Part shown: piece by piece, positions 18,039 through 25,965 of the stretch
How positions within the stretch are numbered: the first letter of the stretch is position 1
Layout: each line of letters starts with the position of its first letter
Source of the DNA: Runella defluvii
GTDB lineage: Bacteria; Bacteroidota; Bacteroidia; Cytophagales; Spirosomataceae
Direction: 5' to 3'
Assembly: GCF_014195535.1 (NCBI RefSeq)
Contig: NZ_JACIBY010000003.1
Coordinates: forward strand, 594,347-658,346
Length of the DNA: 64,000 bases
Notes under the pieces: model-generated
What the model was told of the DNA's origin: nothing
What the model saw: only the letters and a program-made list of their open reading frames with translations
Databases searched by the model: none
Position numbers and translations under genes: made by a program

Positions 18039-18290
18039 AGGTAGTAATGAAAGGAAATGGTTTTAACTGTAAAAGTACATCATTCATTCTTACATACCAT
18101 CATTTCTTCAAAATGGGCTGTTGTGGCACAGTAATTTTTGGGTAATAAATTGGAGAATTGTTTTAAGATTATTTATCTATTATTTTTTATTTATACAATT
18201 ATATAATCTTTTATATTTAATATATTTGATTATTTTTTGTTAATTTCTATTCAAGAATAAACTTTATATGTTTCCATTTTATTCTCTCTC
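18039..18290. other. AT-rich divergent intergenic region
   Basis: The stretch between the oxidoreductase start and the metE promoter is strongly AT-rich, especially 18165-18260, with no open frame of interest. It probably holds the promoter of the minus-strand oxidoreductase (a weak TACTTTTA-type box is near 18075) and upstream elements for metE. I see no repeat or RNA gene. Confidence 0.5.
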
Positions 18291-18298
18291 TACCTTTG
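18291..18298 (+). promoter_or_regulatory. -7 promoter box of the metE riboswitch transcript
   Basis: TACCTTTG matches TAnnTTTG exactly and lies about 24 bases before the first riboswitch stem, so the transcript would start near 18303 and carry the whole aptamer. Confidence 0.55.
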
Positions 18299-18321
18299 CA
18301 GAAGTTCTTTCAATCAATTGC

Positions 18322-18478
18322 CGTTTTTGGTTTCAGCGGAATTTGTTTTTGCTGAATTAAAAAGGAATCGTGTGTAACTCACGAACTGACGTGCAACCGT
18401 AAATCGCCCAAAGCGATAAGTCGAGACACTTGCCAAAAACGAATTGACGGAGGCTTTCACGAGTCGAAGCCGACGTCA
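18322..18478 (+). ncRNA. Cobalamin riboswitch upstream of metE
   Basis: The closing stem P1 is visible: CGTTTTTGG at 18322-18330 pairs perfectly with CCAAAAACG at 18433-18441. Inside lie a core GGAATCGTGTGTAACTCACG followed by GTGCAACCGTAA (compare the consensus CCGCAACTGTAA) and a B12-box-like AAGTCGAGACACTTGCC at 18418-18434, matching about 13 of 17 consensus positions. Downstream, a long hairpin (TGACG 18445-18449 with CGTCA 18474-18478, inner arms GGCTT and AAGCC) could be the expression platform. B12 binding is expected to shut off MetE, the B12-independent enzyme. The divergent core makes this less certain than the site at 41.8 kb. Confidence 0.75.
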
Positions 18479-18546
18479 GGCAGTGGGTAAGGAAAGAGCA
18501 AATAAGTTTTTCAACTTTTTTGTTTCATTCAACTCCTTTTACTCTT

Positions 18547-20856
18547 ATGCTCAAAAACAACCTTGGGTATCCTCGCATTGGCAGCCGCCGCGAGCTCAAA
18601 AAAGCCTGTGAAGCCTACTGGGCGGGCAAAATCTCACAAACCGAACTGTTAGAAACAGGCCGCCAAATCCGCCTTCACAACTGGCAGCTGCAACAACAAG
18701 CAGGCATTGACCTCATTCCGTCCAACGATTTTTCTTTGTACGACCATGTGCTCGACCTCAGCCTAACCGTGGGTGCTATTCCTGCTCGCTACCAAGAAAT
18801 CTTAAATGCCAATCCTCAAAACAATTCCCTCGATGTCTATTTTGCTATGGCTCGGGGCTACCAAAAAGAGGGGCTTGACATCAAAGCGTTAGAAATGACC
18901 AAATGGTATGATACCAATTACCATTACTTAGTGCCTGAGTTCACCAAAAATCAGACGTTTAGCCTTTCTTCAGACAAAATTTTCAATGAGTTTGATGAAG
19001 CCAAATCGGCAGGAATTTTGACGAAACCCGTGCTTTTAGGGCCTGTTTCGTACTTGCTTTTGGGCAAAGAAAAAGAAGCCGATTTTCACCGCTTAGAATT
19101 ATTACCTCGCTTGCTTTCCGTCTATTACGACATCATTGAGCGACTGACCCAACAAGGAGCCGTGTGGATTCAATTCGATGAACCCTGCCTTGCACTTGAT
19201 TTAAGCTACAAAGAAAAAGACGCCCTCCGAACGGCCTACGGCACGATTCGTACCCGTTTCCCCCAACTGAAAATTATGCTGGCTACTTACTTTGATGGCT
19301 TACGCGACAACCTGCTGGTAGCTTCTCTTTTGCCAGTTTGTACGCTACATGTCGATTTGGTACGTTTCCCCAGTCAATTTGAGAACCTATTAACAGCCAT
19401 TCACGAACCTATGTCGTTGTCGCTTGGTGTAGTTGACGGACGCAACATTTGGAAAAACGACTACACCCGTTCTCTCACTTTCATCCAAAAAGCCATTGAT
19501 AAGTTAGGAGAAGCAAGGGTAATGATTGCGCCCTCTTGCTCCTTGCTGCATACGCCCTGCGATTTGGAATTGGAGAAAGACGAAACCAGACTTCCCTCTG
19601 AGATAAAGCAATGGATGGCTTTTGCCAAACAAAAGCTTCAAGAAATCAACGATTTATACCTCATCGCTACCCAAGGAAACGACGCTAAATGGGCACAAAA
19701 TAAAGCAGACATCGAAAGTCGGCGTAGGTCGCCATTGATTCACAAGCCGCACGTAAAACAACGCATTGATGCGCTCAGCGAGGCCGATACCCAGCGTAAA
19801 AGTCCGTTCTCAACCCGTCAACATCTTCAAAAAGCGTTCTTGCAGTTGCCCACGTTCCCCACAACGACCATTGGGTCATTCCCCCAAACAGACGCCATTC
19901 GTCAGCTTCGCGCTCGCTACAAAAGCGGCGAGATTTCCCCCCAACACTACGAGGAAATCATCGAAAACCACACAAAAGAAGCGATAAAATGGCAGGAAGA
20001 AATAGGTTTGGATGTGTTGGTACACGGCGAATTTGAGCGTAATGACATGGTGGAGTATTTCGGCGAACTGTTGGAAGGGTATGCTTTTACGCAAAATGGT
20101 TGGGTACAAAGCTATGGTTCACGTTGTGTGAAACCACCAATTATCTATGGCGATATTGAACGCCCACACCCCATGACCGTACGATGGGCTACTTACGCCC
20201 AATCGCTGACCTCAAAACCAGTGAAAGGCATGTTGACGGGGCCAATTACGATTTTGCAATGGTCGTTTGTTCGGGACGACCAAGCTCGAAGTGAAACAAT
20301 GTTTCAGCTTGCCTTGGCGATTCGTGATGAAGTATTGGATTTGGAAAAAGCAGGTATTCGAATCATCCAAATCGACGAAGCTGCGCTGCGTGAAGGACTT
20401 CCGCTACGCAAAAGCGACCGACAAGCCTATCTGGATCATTCCGTCAAAGCCTTTCGGGTGGCATCTTCCGCAGTGGCTGACCAGACCCAAATCCATACCC
20501 ACATGTGTTATTCGGAGTTTAATGACATCATAGAATCCATTGCGGAGATGGATGCGGACGTTATAACGATTGAAACGTCCCGCTCACAAATGGAGCTATT
20601 GGAGGCTTTTTATACCTTCAACTATCCCAACGAAATTGGCCCAGGCGTGTATGACATCCACAGCCCCCGCGTGCCCAGCGTCGAGGAAATGGTGCAATTG
20701 TTAGAAAAAGCATTGGCCGTACTCCCCGCTGATCATCTTTGGGTCAATCCCGACTGTGGTTTAAAAACGCGCCGTTGGCCAGAAACTGAGAGGGCGCTCA
20801 AAAACATGGTACAAGCAGCACAACACGTGAGAGAAACCATCAACGAAGAAGTTTAA
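18547..20856 (+). CDS. metE: Cobalamin-independent methionine synthase (MetE)
   Basis: Protein of 769 residues, the usual MetE length, transferring a methyl group from methyl-tetrahydropteroyl-polyglutamate to homocysteine. I choose the ATG at 18547 because MLKNNLGYPRIGSRRELK is the canonical N-terminus; nine upstream codons are leader. The C-terminal zinc site is intact: His652 and Cys654 in HMCYSEF, and Cys737 in NPDCGLKTR. The mid-protein TTIGSFPQT marks the start of the catalytic barrel. It is monocistronic, preceded by a cobalamin riboswitch and followed by a 14-bp hairpin, so it should be made only when B12 is scarce. Confidence 0.97.
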   Translation: MLKNNLGYPRIGSRRELKKACEAYWAGKISQTELLETGRQIRLHNWQLQQQAGIDLIPSNDFSLYDHVLDLSLTVGAIPARYQEILNANPQNNSLDVYFAMARGYQKEGLDIKALEMTKWYDTNYHYLVPEFTKNQTFSLSSDKIFNEFDEAKSAGILTKPVLLGPVSYLLLGKEKEADFHRLELLPRLLSVYYDIIERLTQQGAVWIQFDEPCLALDLSYKEKDALRTAYGTIRTRFPQLKIMLATYFDGLRDNLLVASLLPVCTLHVDLVRFPSQFENLLTAIHEPMSLSLGVVDGRNIWKNDYTRSLTFIQKAIDKLGEARVMIAPSCSLLHTPCDLELEKDETRLPSEIKQWMAFAKQKLQEINDLYLIATQGNDAKWAQNKADIESRRRSPLIHKPHVKQRIDALSEADTQRKSPFSTRQHLQKAFLQLPTFPTTTIGSFPQTDAIRQLRARYKSGEISPQHYEEIIENHTKEAIKWQEEIGLDVLVHGEFERNDMVEYFGELLEGYAFTQNGWVQSYGSRCVKPPIIYGDIERPHPMTVRWATYAQSLTSKPVKGMLTGPITILQWSFVRDDQARSETMFQLALAIRDEVLDLEKAGIRIIQIDEAALREGLPLRKSDRQAYLDHSVKAFRVASSAVADQTQIHTHMCYSEFNDIIESIAEMDADVITIETSRSQMELLEAFYTFNYPNEIGPGVYDIHSPRVPSVEEMVQLLEKALAVLPADHLWVNPDCGLKTRRWPETERALKNMVQAAQHVRETINEEV

Positions 20857-20859
20857 ACA

Positions 20860-20907
20860 AATTACCCTACGTTTGGTTTAAACATTTTACCTGAACGTAG
20901 GGTAATT
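20860..20907 (+). terminator. Hairpin after metE
   Basis: Perfect 14-bp inverted repeat AATTACCCTACGTT / AACGTAGGGTAATT with a 20-base loop, four bases beyond the metE stop. No T-run follows, so it may stabilise the 3' end rather than terminate by itself. Confidence 0.55.
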
Positions 20908-20926
20908 CCAAAAAACGACAAAAGTT

Positions 20927-21430
20927 ATGTTTCACTTTCCATCTTCCAAACCTTTTCATAAAAATTCTTCAATCGCTCCTTTATTAAGCTGGGATTTTGC
21001 CCATCCGTTGTTACAAAAGCAAATAGAAGTAGGGGAAGATTATAAATCCATCTCGACCCTTTCTGAAAGATTTCAATGGGATTTAGAATTAGAAACAAAA
21101 CAACTCTTACGAAACAATTATATCCTAGTAATCACCGACTTATCCCAAGAAATAGTATGGGTAAGTAAGCAATTTGAAACAATGACCCATTATCCCAAAA
21201 ACGAGGTCATCGGACGGAAACCTACGTTCTTGCAGGGTGAAAAAACAAGCACAAAATCGCTGCACTTGATACGCGAAAAGTTGTCGAATGTCGAGCAAGT
21301 AGCGACCAAACTTCTCAACTACCGTAAAAATGGGGAAGCCTATTGGTGCCAAGTAACCATTCTCCCCATCCACAACACTGACGGTCTTTTGACGCATTTT
21401 ATGGCGATTGAGAAAGAAGTTGATTGTTAG
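20927..21430 (+). CDS. LOV-like PAS-domain protein lacking the photoactive cysteine
   Basis: Protein of 167 residues consisting of about 60 N-terminal residues and one PAS domain (about 65-165). The PAS part closely follows the LOV pattern: IGRKPTFLQGEKT (LOV: GRNCRFLQG), LLNYRKNGEAYW and ILPIHNTDG. The photoactive Cys is replaced by Pro99, and the second FMN-contact Asn is Cys141, while Gln103 and Asn131 are kept. It has no output domain and no signal peptide. It may bind another ligand, act as a single-domain interaction module, or sense redox through flavin without forming the adduct. It follows metE by about 70 bases beyond a hairpin. Confidence 0.75.
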   Translation: MFHFPSSKPFHKNSSIAPLLSWDFAHPLLQKQIEVGEDYKSISTLSERFQWDLELETKQLLRNNYILVITDLSQEIVWVSKQFETMTHYPKNEVIGRKPTFLQGEKTSTKSLHLIREKLSNVEQVATKLLNYRKNGEAYWCQVTILPIHNTDGLLTHFMAIEKEVDC

Positions 21431-21585
21431 TTAAGTACTCAAGCACAACGGGGGCAATGCAGCTGCCTTCTTTGTTCACTATGTGTTTATTCTAATGTGC
21501 TCTATGTGTTTTAGAAGGTCTTGCATTCACACACCCCCATTGGCTTTGTCTTTTAGGTAAAGAGGAAGTATTCCAAAAAGTTGGC

Positions 21586-22284
21586 TCAATTCAATTGCTG
21601 CTCCAGTTCAAGCGCCATTGGTACCAAAACGTGGTCTTCGATGATGGCGTGTTTACGAAGTTCCAATTCAAACAGCTCCACTTGGTTCAAGAAAATTTTA
21701 TACGGCAAAGGCACGGATTCTTCGCCAGAATAACGCCGAATCATCTGACTTACTTCTTGCAGCTCGTCTTCGATGGGCGAGTGGGAATCAATAAATTGTT
21801 GGATACTAAAGTTCGATTTTTCGGCTGAAGTCCGAAGTTCGGCGGGCTGTTTTGAAACCTCAATGAGTTTCTGAATATAAGGAAACAGCTCTTTCTCTTC
21901 CATCCGAATGTGCTCAATCAAATGGGTCTTGTAGTCATTGAAGAAATAGGCCAAACTCGCCAATAGCTGATGGCTTTGTCCATATTTGCTAAAAATATGC
22001 ACCAACGACTGCTCAATTTCGGGAAGTTTTTTGGTAAGATAATAACGGTGAGTCGCTTGTAAATAGGCCAGAATTTCTCCAATCGAGAACTTCTGCATTT
22101 TTTCAAAAGGAAAGTCTTCTTCGTTATTGTATAAATCTAAAATGAGCTCGATTAGCTCAGGATTCATGTCGATTACTTTGCTTCCTGCTTTTTGCTCTTT
22201 GTCTTGCAGGGAAGAATCACCGAACCTTTCAACAACCAATTGGTAGGTTTTGTCGGTATCAATAAAATCATGTAGTGCAGCCAT
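21586..22284 (-). CDS. Hemerythrin-domain protein, iron-sulfur repair (RIC/ScdA)-like
   Basis: Protein of 232 residues. The C-terminal ~150 residues form a four-helix hemerythrin-like di-iron domain with candidate ligands in THRYY, HLIEHIRMEEKELFP, DSHSPIEDE and RKHAIIEDHVLVP. The N-terminus shows the ScdA-type helical segment but lacks the cysteine pair of the DUF542 domain. RIC proteins repair Fe-S clusters damaged by nitric oxide or oxidants; other hemerythrins sense oxygen. A -7 box (22307-22314) lies upstream. Assignment to repair is inferred from fold and length only. Confidence 0.75.
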   Translation of the reverse strand: MAALHDFIDTDKTYQLVVERFGDSSLQDKEQKAGSKVIDMNPELIELILDLYNNEEDFPFEKMQKFSIGEILAYLQATHRYYLTKKLPEIEQSLVHIFSKYGQSHQLLASLAYFFNDYKTHLIEHIRMEEKELFPYIQKLIEVSKQPAELRTSAEKSNFSIQQFIDSHSPIEDELQEVSQMIRRYSGEESVPLPYKIFLNQVELFELELRKHAIIEDHVLVPMALELEQQLN

Positions 22285-22306
22285 ACTAGTTCATTTGGGT
22301 TGAAGC

Positions 22307-22314
22307 CAAATCTA
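22307..22314 (-). promoter_or_regulatory. -7 promoter box of the hemerythrin gene
   Basis: Reads TAGATTTG on the minus strand, an exact TAnnTTTG match 22 bases upstream of the ATG at 22284. Confidence 0.4.
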
Positions 22315-22395
22315 CCCACTGCTGCGTATTCAAACTATGATAAAAATCAGGAAAAGGTTTGGGGTTTACAGTTTTGGGTTTCGTGTTTGGGATTT

Positions 22396-22439
22396 AAGGT
22401 TTTGAGAAACCTTGGCGGCGGTTATTAGTAACCGCCGCC
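22396..22439. repeat. Two adjacent perfect tetraloop hairpins
   Basis: AAGGTTT-TGAG-AAACCTT at 22396-22413 is directly followed by GGCGGCGGTTA-TTAG-TAACCGCCGCC at 22414-22439, an 11-bp GC-rich stem. They lie between the malic enzyme stop and the hemerythrin start, both on the minus strand, and could act as terminator-like elements after maeB's neighbour or as repeat elements. Confidence 0.8.
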
Positions 22440-22490
22440 ACTTTGGGTCCAAACAGGAAACCCCAAACTTCAAACAGGAAACCTATAAAC

Positions 22491-24761
22491 CTATTGCTTC
22501 ATCTGCGCCTCCACTACTGCGATGGCCACCATGTTGACAATCTCACGAACCGAGCTACCCAGCTGCAAGACATAAACGGGTTTGCCCATGCCCAACAACA
22601 ACGGCCCAATCGCCTCGTATTCACCTACTTCCTTGAGGAGGTTATAGGCAATGTTACTCGCCGAAAGATTAGGGAAGATAAGTGTATTTGCTCCGTCGTC
22701 CACCAATTTTGAGAAAGGGTGGTTGGCGCGTAACAGTTCTGTATCAAAGGGCAAGTGCGCTTGCATTTCACCGTCCACAATCATGTCTGGATGCTTCGCG
22801 TGGAGTTTTGCCACGGCTGCGCTCATTTTTTCAGCATCTTCTCCTTTGGCGCTTCCAAAGTTAGAATATGTGAGCAATGCAATGCGTGGTTTGATATTAA
22901 AACGCTCTACTGCCCGTGCCGTGAGTTCCGTAATTTCGACGACATCATCTACCGTCGGATTGAAATTCACCGTCGTATCAGCCAAAAACAACGGCCCACG
23001 ACGCGTCAGAAGGATGTACATCCCTGCTACTTTTGTCACGCCAGGTTCTTTTCCAATGATTTGGAGCGAAGGGCGAATTGTGTCGGGATAGTTGCGGGTC
23101 AAACCAGAAATGAGTGCATCGGCTTCGCCCATTTCCACCATCATTGCCCCAAACGAACTACGATAGTACATCATTTTACGCGCTTCAATGAGATTGACCC
23201 CTTTGCGTTGGCGTTTTTTGAAATACGCTTCGGCATAGCGGTCAATGTTTTCTGCTTGTTCGGAGCTGTATGGATCAATCACAGGCACATCGGCCATGTC
23301 AAGCTTATTGGCTTCAATGATGGCACGAATACGCTCCTCTTTCCCAAGCAATATAGGGAATGCAATTCCTTCATCGCGCACTTGTTGGGCTGCTTTGAGT
23401 ACTTGTACATTTTCAGCATCCGCAAATACAACGCGTTTTGGCGCTTTACGGGCTTTACTGATAATCACCCTTGAAATCTGATTGTCTTGGCCTAGACGCT
23501 TTTCCAACTGCTGAATGTACGCATCCCAGTCGGCAATTGGGCTTTTGGCAACCCCGCTGTCCATCGCTGCTTTGGCAACGGCAGGTGCTACGGTCGTAAG
23601 CAAGCGCGGGTCAACGGGTTTAGGGATGATGTACTCCCGCCCAAACGTCAAGTTGGTCGTATTATAAGCTAAGTTGACAATATCTGGGACGGGCTTTTTG
23701 GTCAATTCGGCCAATGCGCGCACGGCTGCCAACTTCATTTCTTCATTAATTTCACTGGCACGTACGTCCAATGCGCCACGGAAAATGTACGGAAATCCGA
23801 GTACGTTATTTACTTGGTTGGGATAATCCGAGCGACCTGTAGCCATAATCACGTCCTCGCGGGCTTCTACCGCATCAGGATACGGAATTTCAGGATCAGG
23901 GTTGGCCATCGCAAATACCATTGGATCTTTGGCCATCGAACGTACCATGTCTTGCGATACTACATTGGCCTTTGACAAACCTAAAAACAAATCGGCTCCT
24001 ACCATTGCCTCTGCAAGGGAAGCAAAACGGCGCTCTGAAGCAAATTCTTTTTTAAGGTCATCCAGATCCGTACGGGCGGTATTGATATGCCCTTTGCTAT
24101 CAAACATATCGACATTCTCGCGGCGAACGCCCAATGCCATATACAGCTTGGTACACGAACTAGCCGAGGCACCCGCACCTGAAACAACGATGCGAATATC
24201 TTCGACTTTTTTGCCCACGATTTCGAGGCCATTCAACAAGGCAGCCGCACTAATGATGGCCGTACCGTGTTGGTCGTCGTGCATAACAGGAATATTCAGT
24301 TCGGCTTTGAGACGACGTTCAATCTCAAAACACTCTGGTGCCTTAATGTCCTCAAGGTTTACGCCCCCGAAGGTTGGCTCCATAATTTTGACAGTCCGCA
24401 CAAACTCGTCCACGTTTTCGGTGTTAAGCTCGATGTCAAACACGTCGATGTCGGCATATATTTTAAACAGAAGGCCCTTCCCTTCCATCACGGGTTTGCC
24501 TGCTTCTGGGCCAATATTACCCAAGCCTAAAACGGCGGTTCCGTTACTAATAACTGCTACCAAGTTACCTTTGGCGGTGTACTTATAGACATCCTCTACG
24601 TTGCGGTGAATCTCCATACAGGGTTCGGCAACGCCAGGAGAATATGCCAAAGACAAGTCGAGTTGGTTGTTGGTCTCTTTGGTTGGCACAACTTGAATTT
24701 TGCCAGGGCGGCCCTTCGAGTGGTAGTAAAGCGCGTCCTCTTTGCGAATTTTTGGAGGCAT
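22491..24761 (-). CDS. maeB: NADP-dependent malic enzyme with phosphotransacetylase-like C-domain (MaeB)
   Basis: Protein of 756 residues, the standard length of the hybrid MaeB type. The first ~430 residues are the malic enzyme: SLAYSPGVAEPC, GTAVLGLGNIGP, MHDDQHGTA and the Rossmann VVSGAGASASSC. The last ~320 residues resemble phosphate acetyltransferase (VVFADAENVQVL, GLTRNYPDT, NFGSAKGEDAEKM), a regulatory domain in this family that binds acetyl-CoA-type effectors. It converts malate to pyruvate, CO2 and NADPH. Cytoplasmic, single gene, start at the conserved MPPKIRKEDAL. Confidence 0.96.
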   Translation of the reverse strand: MPPKIRKEDALYYHSKGRPGKIQVVPTKETNNQLDLSLAYSPGVAEPCMEIHRNVEDVYKYTAKGNLVAVISNGTAVLGLGNIGPEAGKPVMEGKGLLFKIYADIDVFDIELNTENVDEFVRTVKIMEPTFGGVNLEDIKAPECFEIERRLKAELNIPVMHDDQHGTAIISAAALLNGLEIVGKKVEDIRIVVSGAGASASSCTKLYMALGVRRENVDMFDSKGHINTARTDLDDLKKEFASERRFASLAEAMVGADLFLGLSKANVVSQDMVRSMAKDPMVFAMANPDPEIPYPDAVEAREDVIMATGRSDYPNQVNNVLGFPYIFRGALDVRASEINEEMKLAAVRALAELTKKPVPDIVNLAYNTTNLTFGREYIIPKPVDPRLLTTVAPAVAKAAMDSGVAKSPIADWDAYIQQLEKRLGQDNQISRVIISKARKAPKRVVFADAENVQVLKAAQQVRDEGIAFPILLGKEERIRAIIEANKLDMADVPVIDPYSSEQAENIDRYAEAYFKKRQRKGVNLIEARKMMYYRSSFGAMMVEMGEADALISGLTRNYPDTIRPSLQIIGKEPGVTKVAGMYILLTRRGPLFLADTTVNFNPTVDDVVEITELTARAVERFNIKPRIALLTYSNFGSAKGEDAEKMSAAVAKLHAKHPDMIVDGEMQAHLPFDTELLRANHPFSKLVDDGANTLIFPNLSASNIAYNLLKEVGEYEAIGPLLLGMGKPVYVLQLGSSVREIVNMVAIAVVEAQMKQ

Positions 24762-24893
24762 AACGGTTAATTGGAGGTTGATTTTGGGGCTGCAAGGTAC
24801 GAACGAAAATCATTTGTCGTACTAATTAATTGAGTTTTTGTCATAAACCTACCCGATAAGTTTCTAAACGGTACAAAGTCATACAAACAAAAA

Positions 24894-24928
24894 GCCGTCT
24901 ATTCTCCTCTAAATGGGGAATAGACGGC
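24894..24928 (-). terminator. Intrinsic terminator of the PPIase-SurA-MoxR operon
   Basis: Stem GCCGTCTATTC with a matching right arm ending at 24928, and on the minus strand the hairpin is followed by TTTTTGTTTG. It lies 29 bases past the MoxR stop. Confidence 0.85.
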
Positions 24929-24956
24929 CAAAATGACGACTATTTATGAACAAAAT

Positions 24957-25919
24957 TTAGACCAATCGTTTGATGATTTCATTGGATGAAATGCCTTCGG
25001 CTTCGGCTCTAAAGTTACGCACGATACGGTGGCGCAAAATAGGTGCCGCCACTGCTTTCACATCTTCAATGTCAGGTGAATATTTGCCATTGATAAGGGC
25101 ATTACATTTGGCCGCCAAAATGAGGTTTTGCGACGCACGTGGGCCCGCTCCCCATTCCAAATAACTCTTGGTATCTGCACTTGCAAACTCCCCGTTAGGG
25201 CGGGTTTTGTGAACCAATTTTACGGCATATTCCACCACATTATCTGCCACAGGTACGCGTCGCACTAAGTGTTGGAATGCTTCAATCTCAGCCCCCGAAA
25301 TTACTTTGTTTACCGTGGGTCTGCTGTCGGCAGTTGTTGCTTTTACGATGTTTAATTCTTCTTGGAACGAAGGATAATCCAAGGTGACCATAAACATAAA
25401 ACGGTCCAATTGCGCTTCAGGAAGTGGATACGTTCCTTCTTGCTCGATGGGGTTTTGCGTAGCTAACACAAAAAACGGACGGCTCAACGCATGCTTTTGA
25501 CCTGCCACGGTCACGGCATATTCTTGCATCGCTTCCAAAAGCGCCGATTGCGTTTTGGGCGGTGTACGGTTAATTTCGTCCGCCAAAATGATATTGGCAA
25601 ACACAGGCCCGCGCACAAAACGAAAATTACGCTCGTTGTCTAACGTTTCCGACCCCAAAATATCCGAAGGCATCAAGTCGGGCGTAAACTGAATACGGTT
25701 AAAACTTAAATCAAGTGCGTTCGAGATTGTCTGAATCAACAGGGTTTTTGCTAACCCTGGTACCCCCACAAGCAGACAATGTCCTTGGCAAAAAATGGCC
25801 GTCAAAAGTAAACGTACTGTTTCATCTTGACCTACAATCACTTTTCCAATCTCGGTGCGGAGTTTTTCATAGGATTCTTTCAAAGCTTCGGCAGCTGCAA
25901 CGTCAGAACTAAACTTCAT
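24957..25919 (-). CDS. MoxR-family AAA+ ATPase
   Basis: Protein of 320 residues with the AAA_3 core: Walker A-like GVPGLAKT, Walker B with DEINR in ILADEINRTPPK, sensor segment LATQNPIEQEGTYPLPEAQLDRFMF, and the C-terminal lid. MoxR ATPases act as chaperones for metal-cofactor insertion or complex maturation, usually next to VWA/DUF58 genes. Here the partner genes are instead two parvulin-type chaperones directly upstream in the same direction (46-base gap), suggesting envelope protein quality control; DUF58/VWA genes are not in the window. Confidence 0.93.
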   Translation of the reverse strand: MKFSSDVAAAEALKESYEKLRTEIGKVIVGQDETVRLLLTAIFCQGHCLLVGVPGLAKTLLIQTISNALDLSFNRIQFTPDLMPSDILGSETLDNERNFRFVRGPVFANIILADEINRTPPKTQSALLEAMQEYAVTVAGQKHALSRPFFVLATQNPIEQEGTYPLPEAQLDRFMFMVTLDYPSFQEELNIVKATTADSRPTVNKVISGAEIEAFQHLVRRVPVADNVVEYAVKLVHKTRPNGEFASADTKSYLEWGAGPRASQNLILAAKCNALINGKYSPDIEDVKAVAAPILRHRIVRNFRAEAEGISSNEIIKRLV

Positions 25920-25965
25920 TTCATCTAAAGGGTTTATGAGTTAATAGATGGGGGATTTAATTTTT

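Noticed and set aside
18039..18290. AT-rich stretch as a replication origin or horizontally acquired DNA.
   Set aside because: No repeated DnaA boxes or mobile genes nearby; it is better explained as a divergent promoter region.
22755..23474. A 239-codon plus-strand frame opposite malic enzyme.
   Set aside because: Shadow of a well-conserved gene; no recognisable domains.
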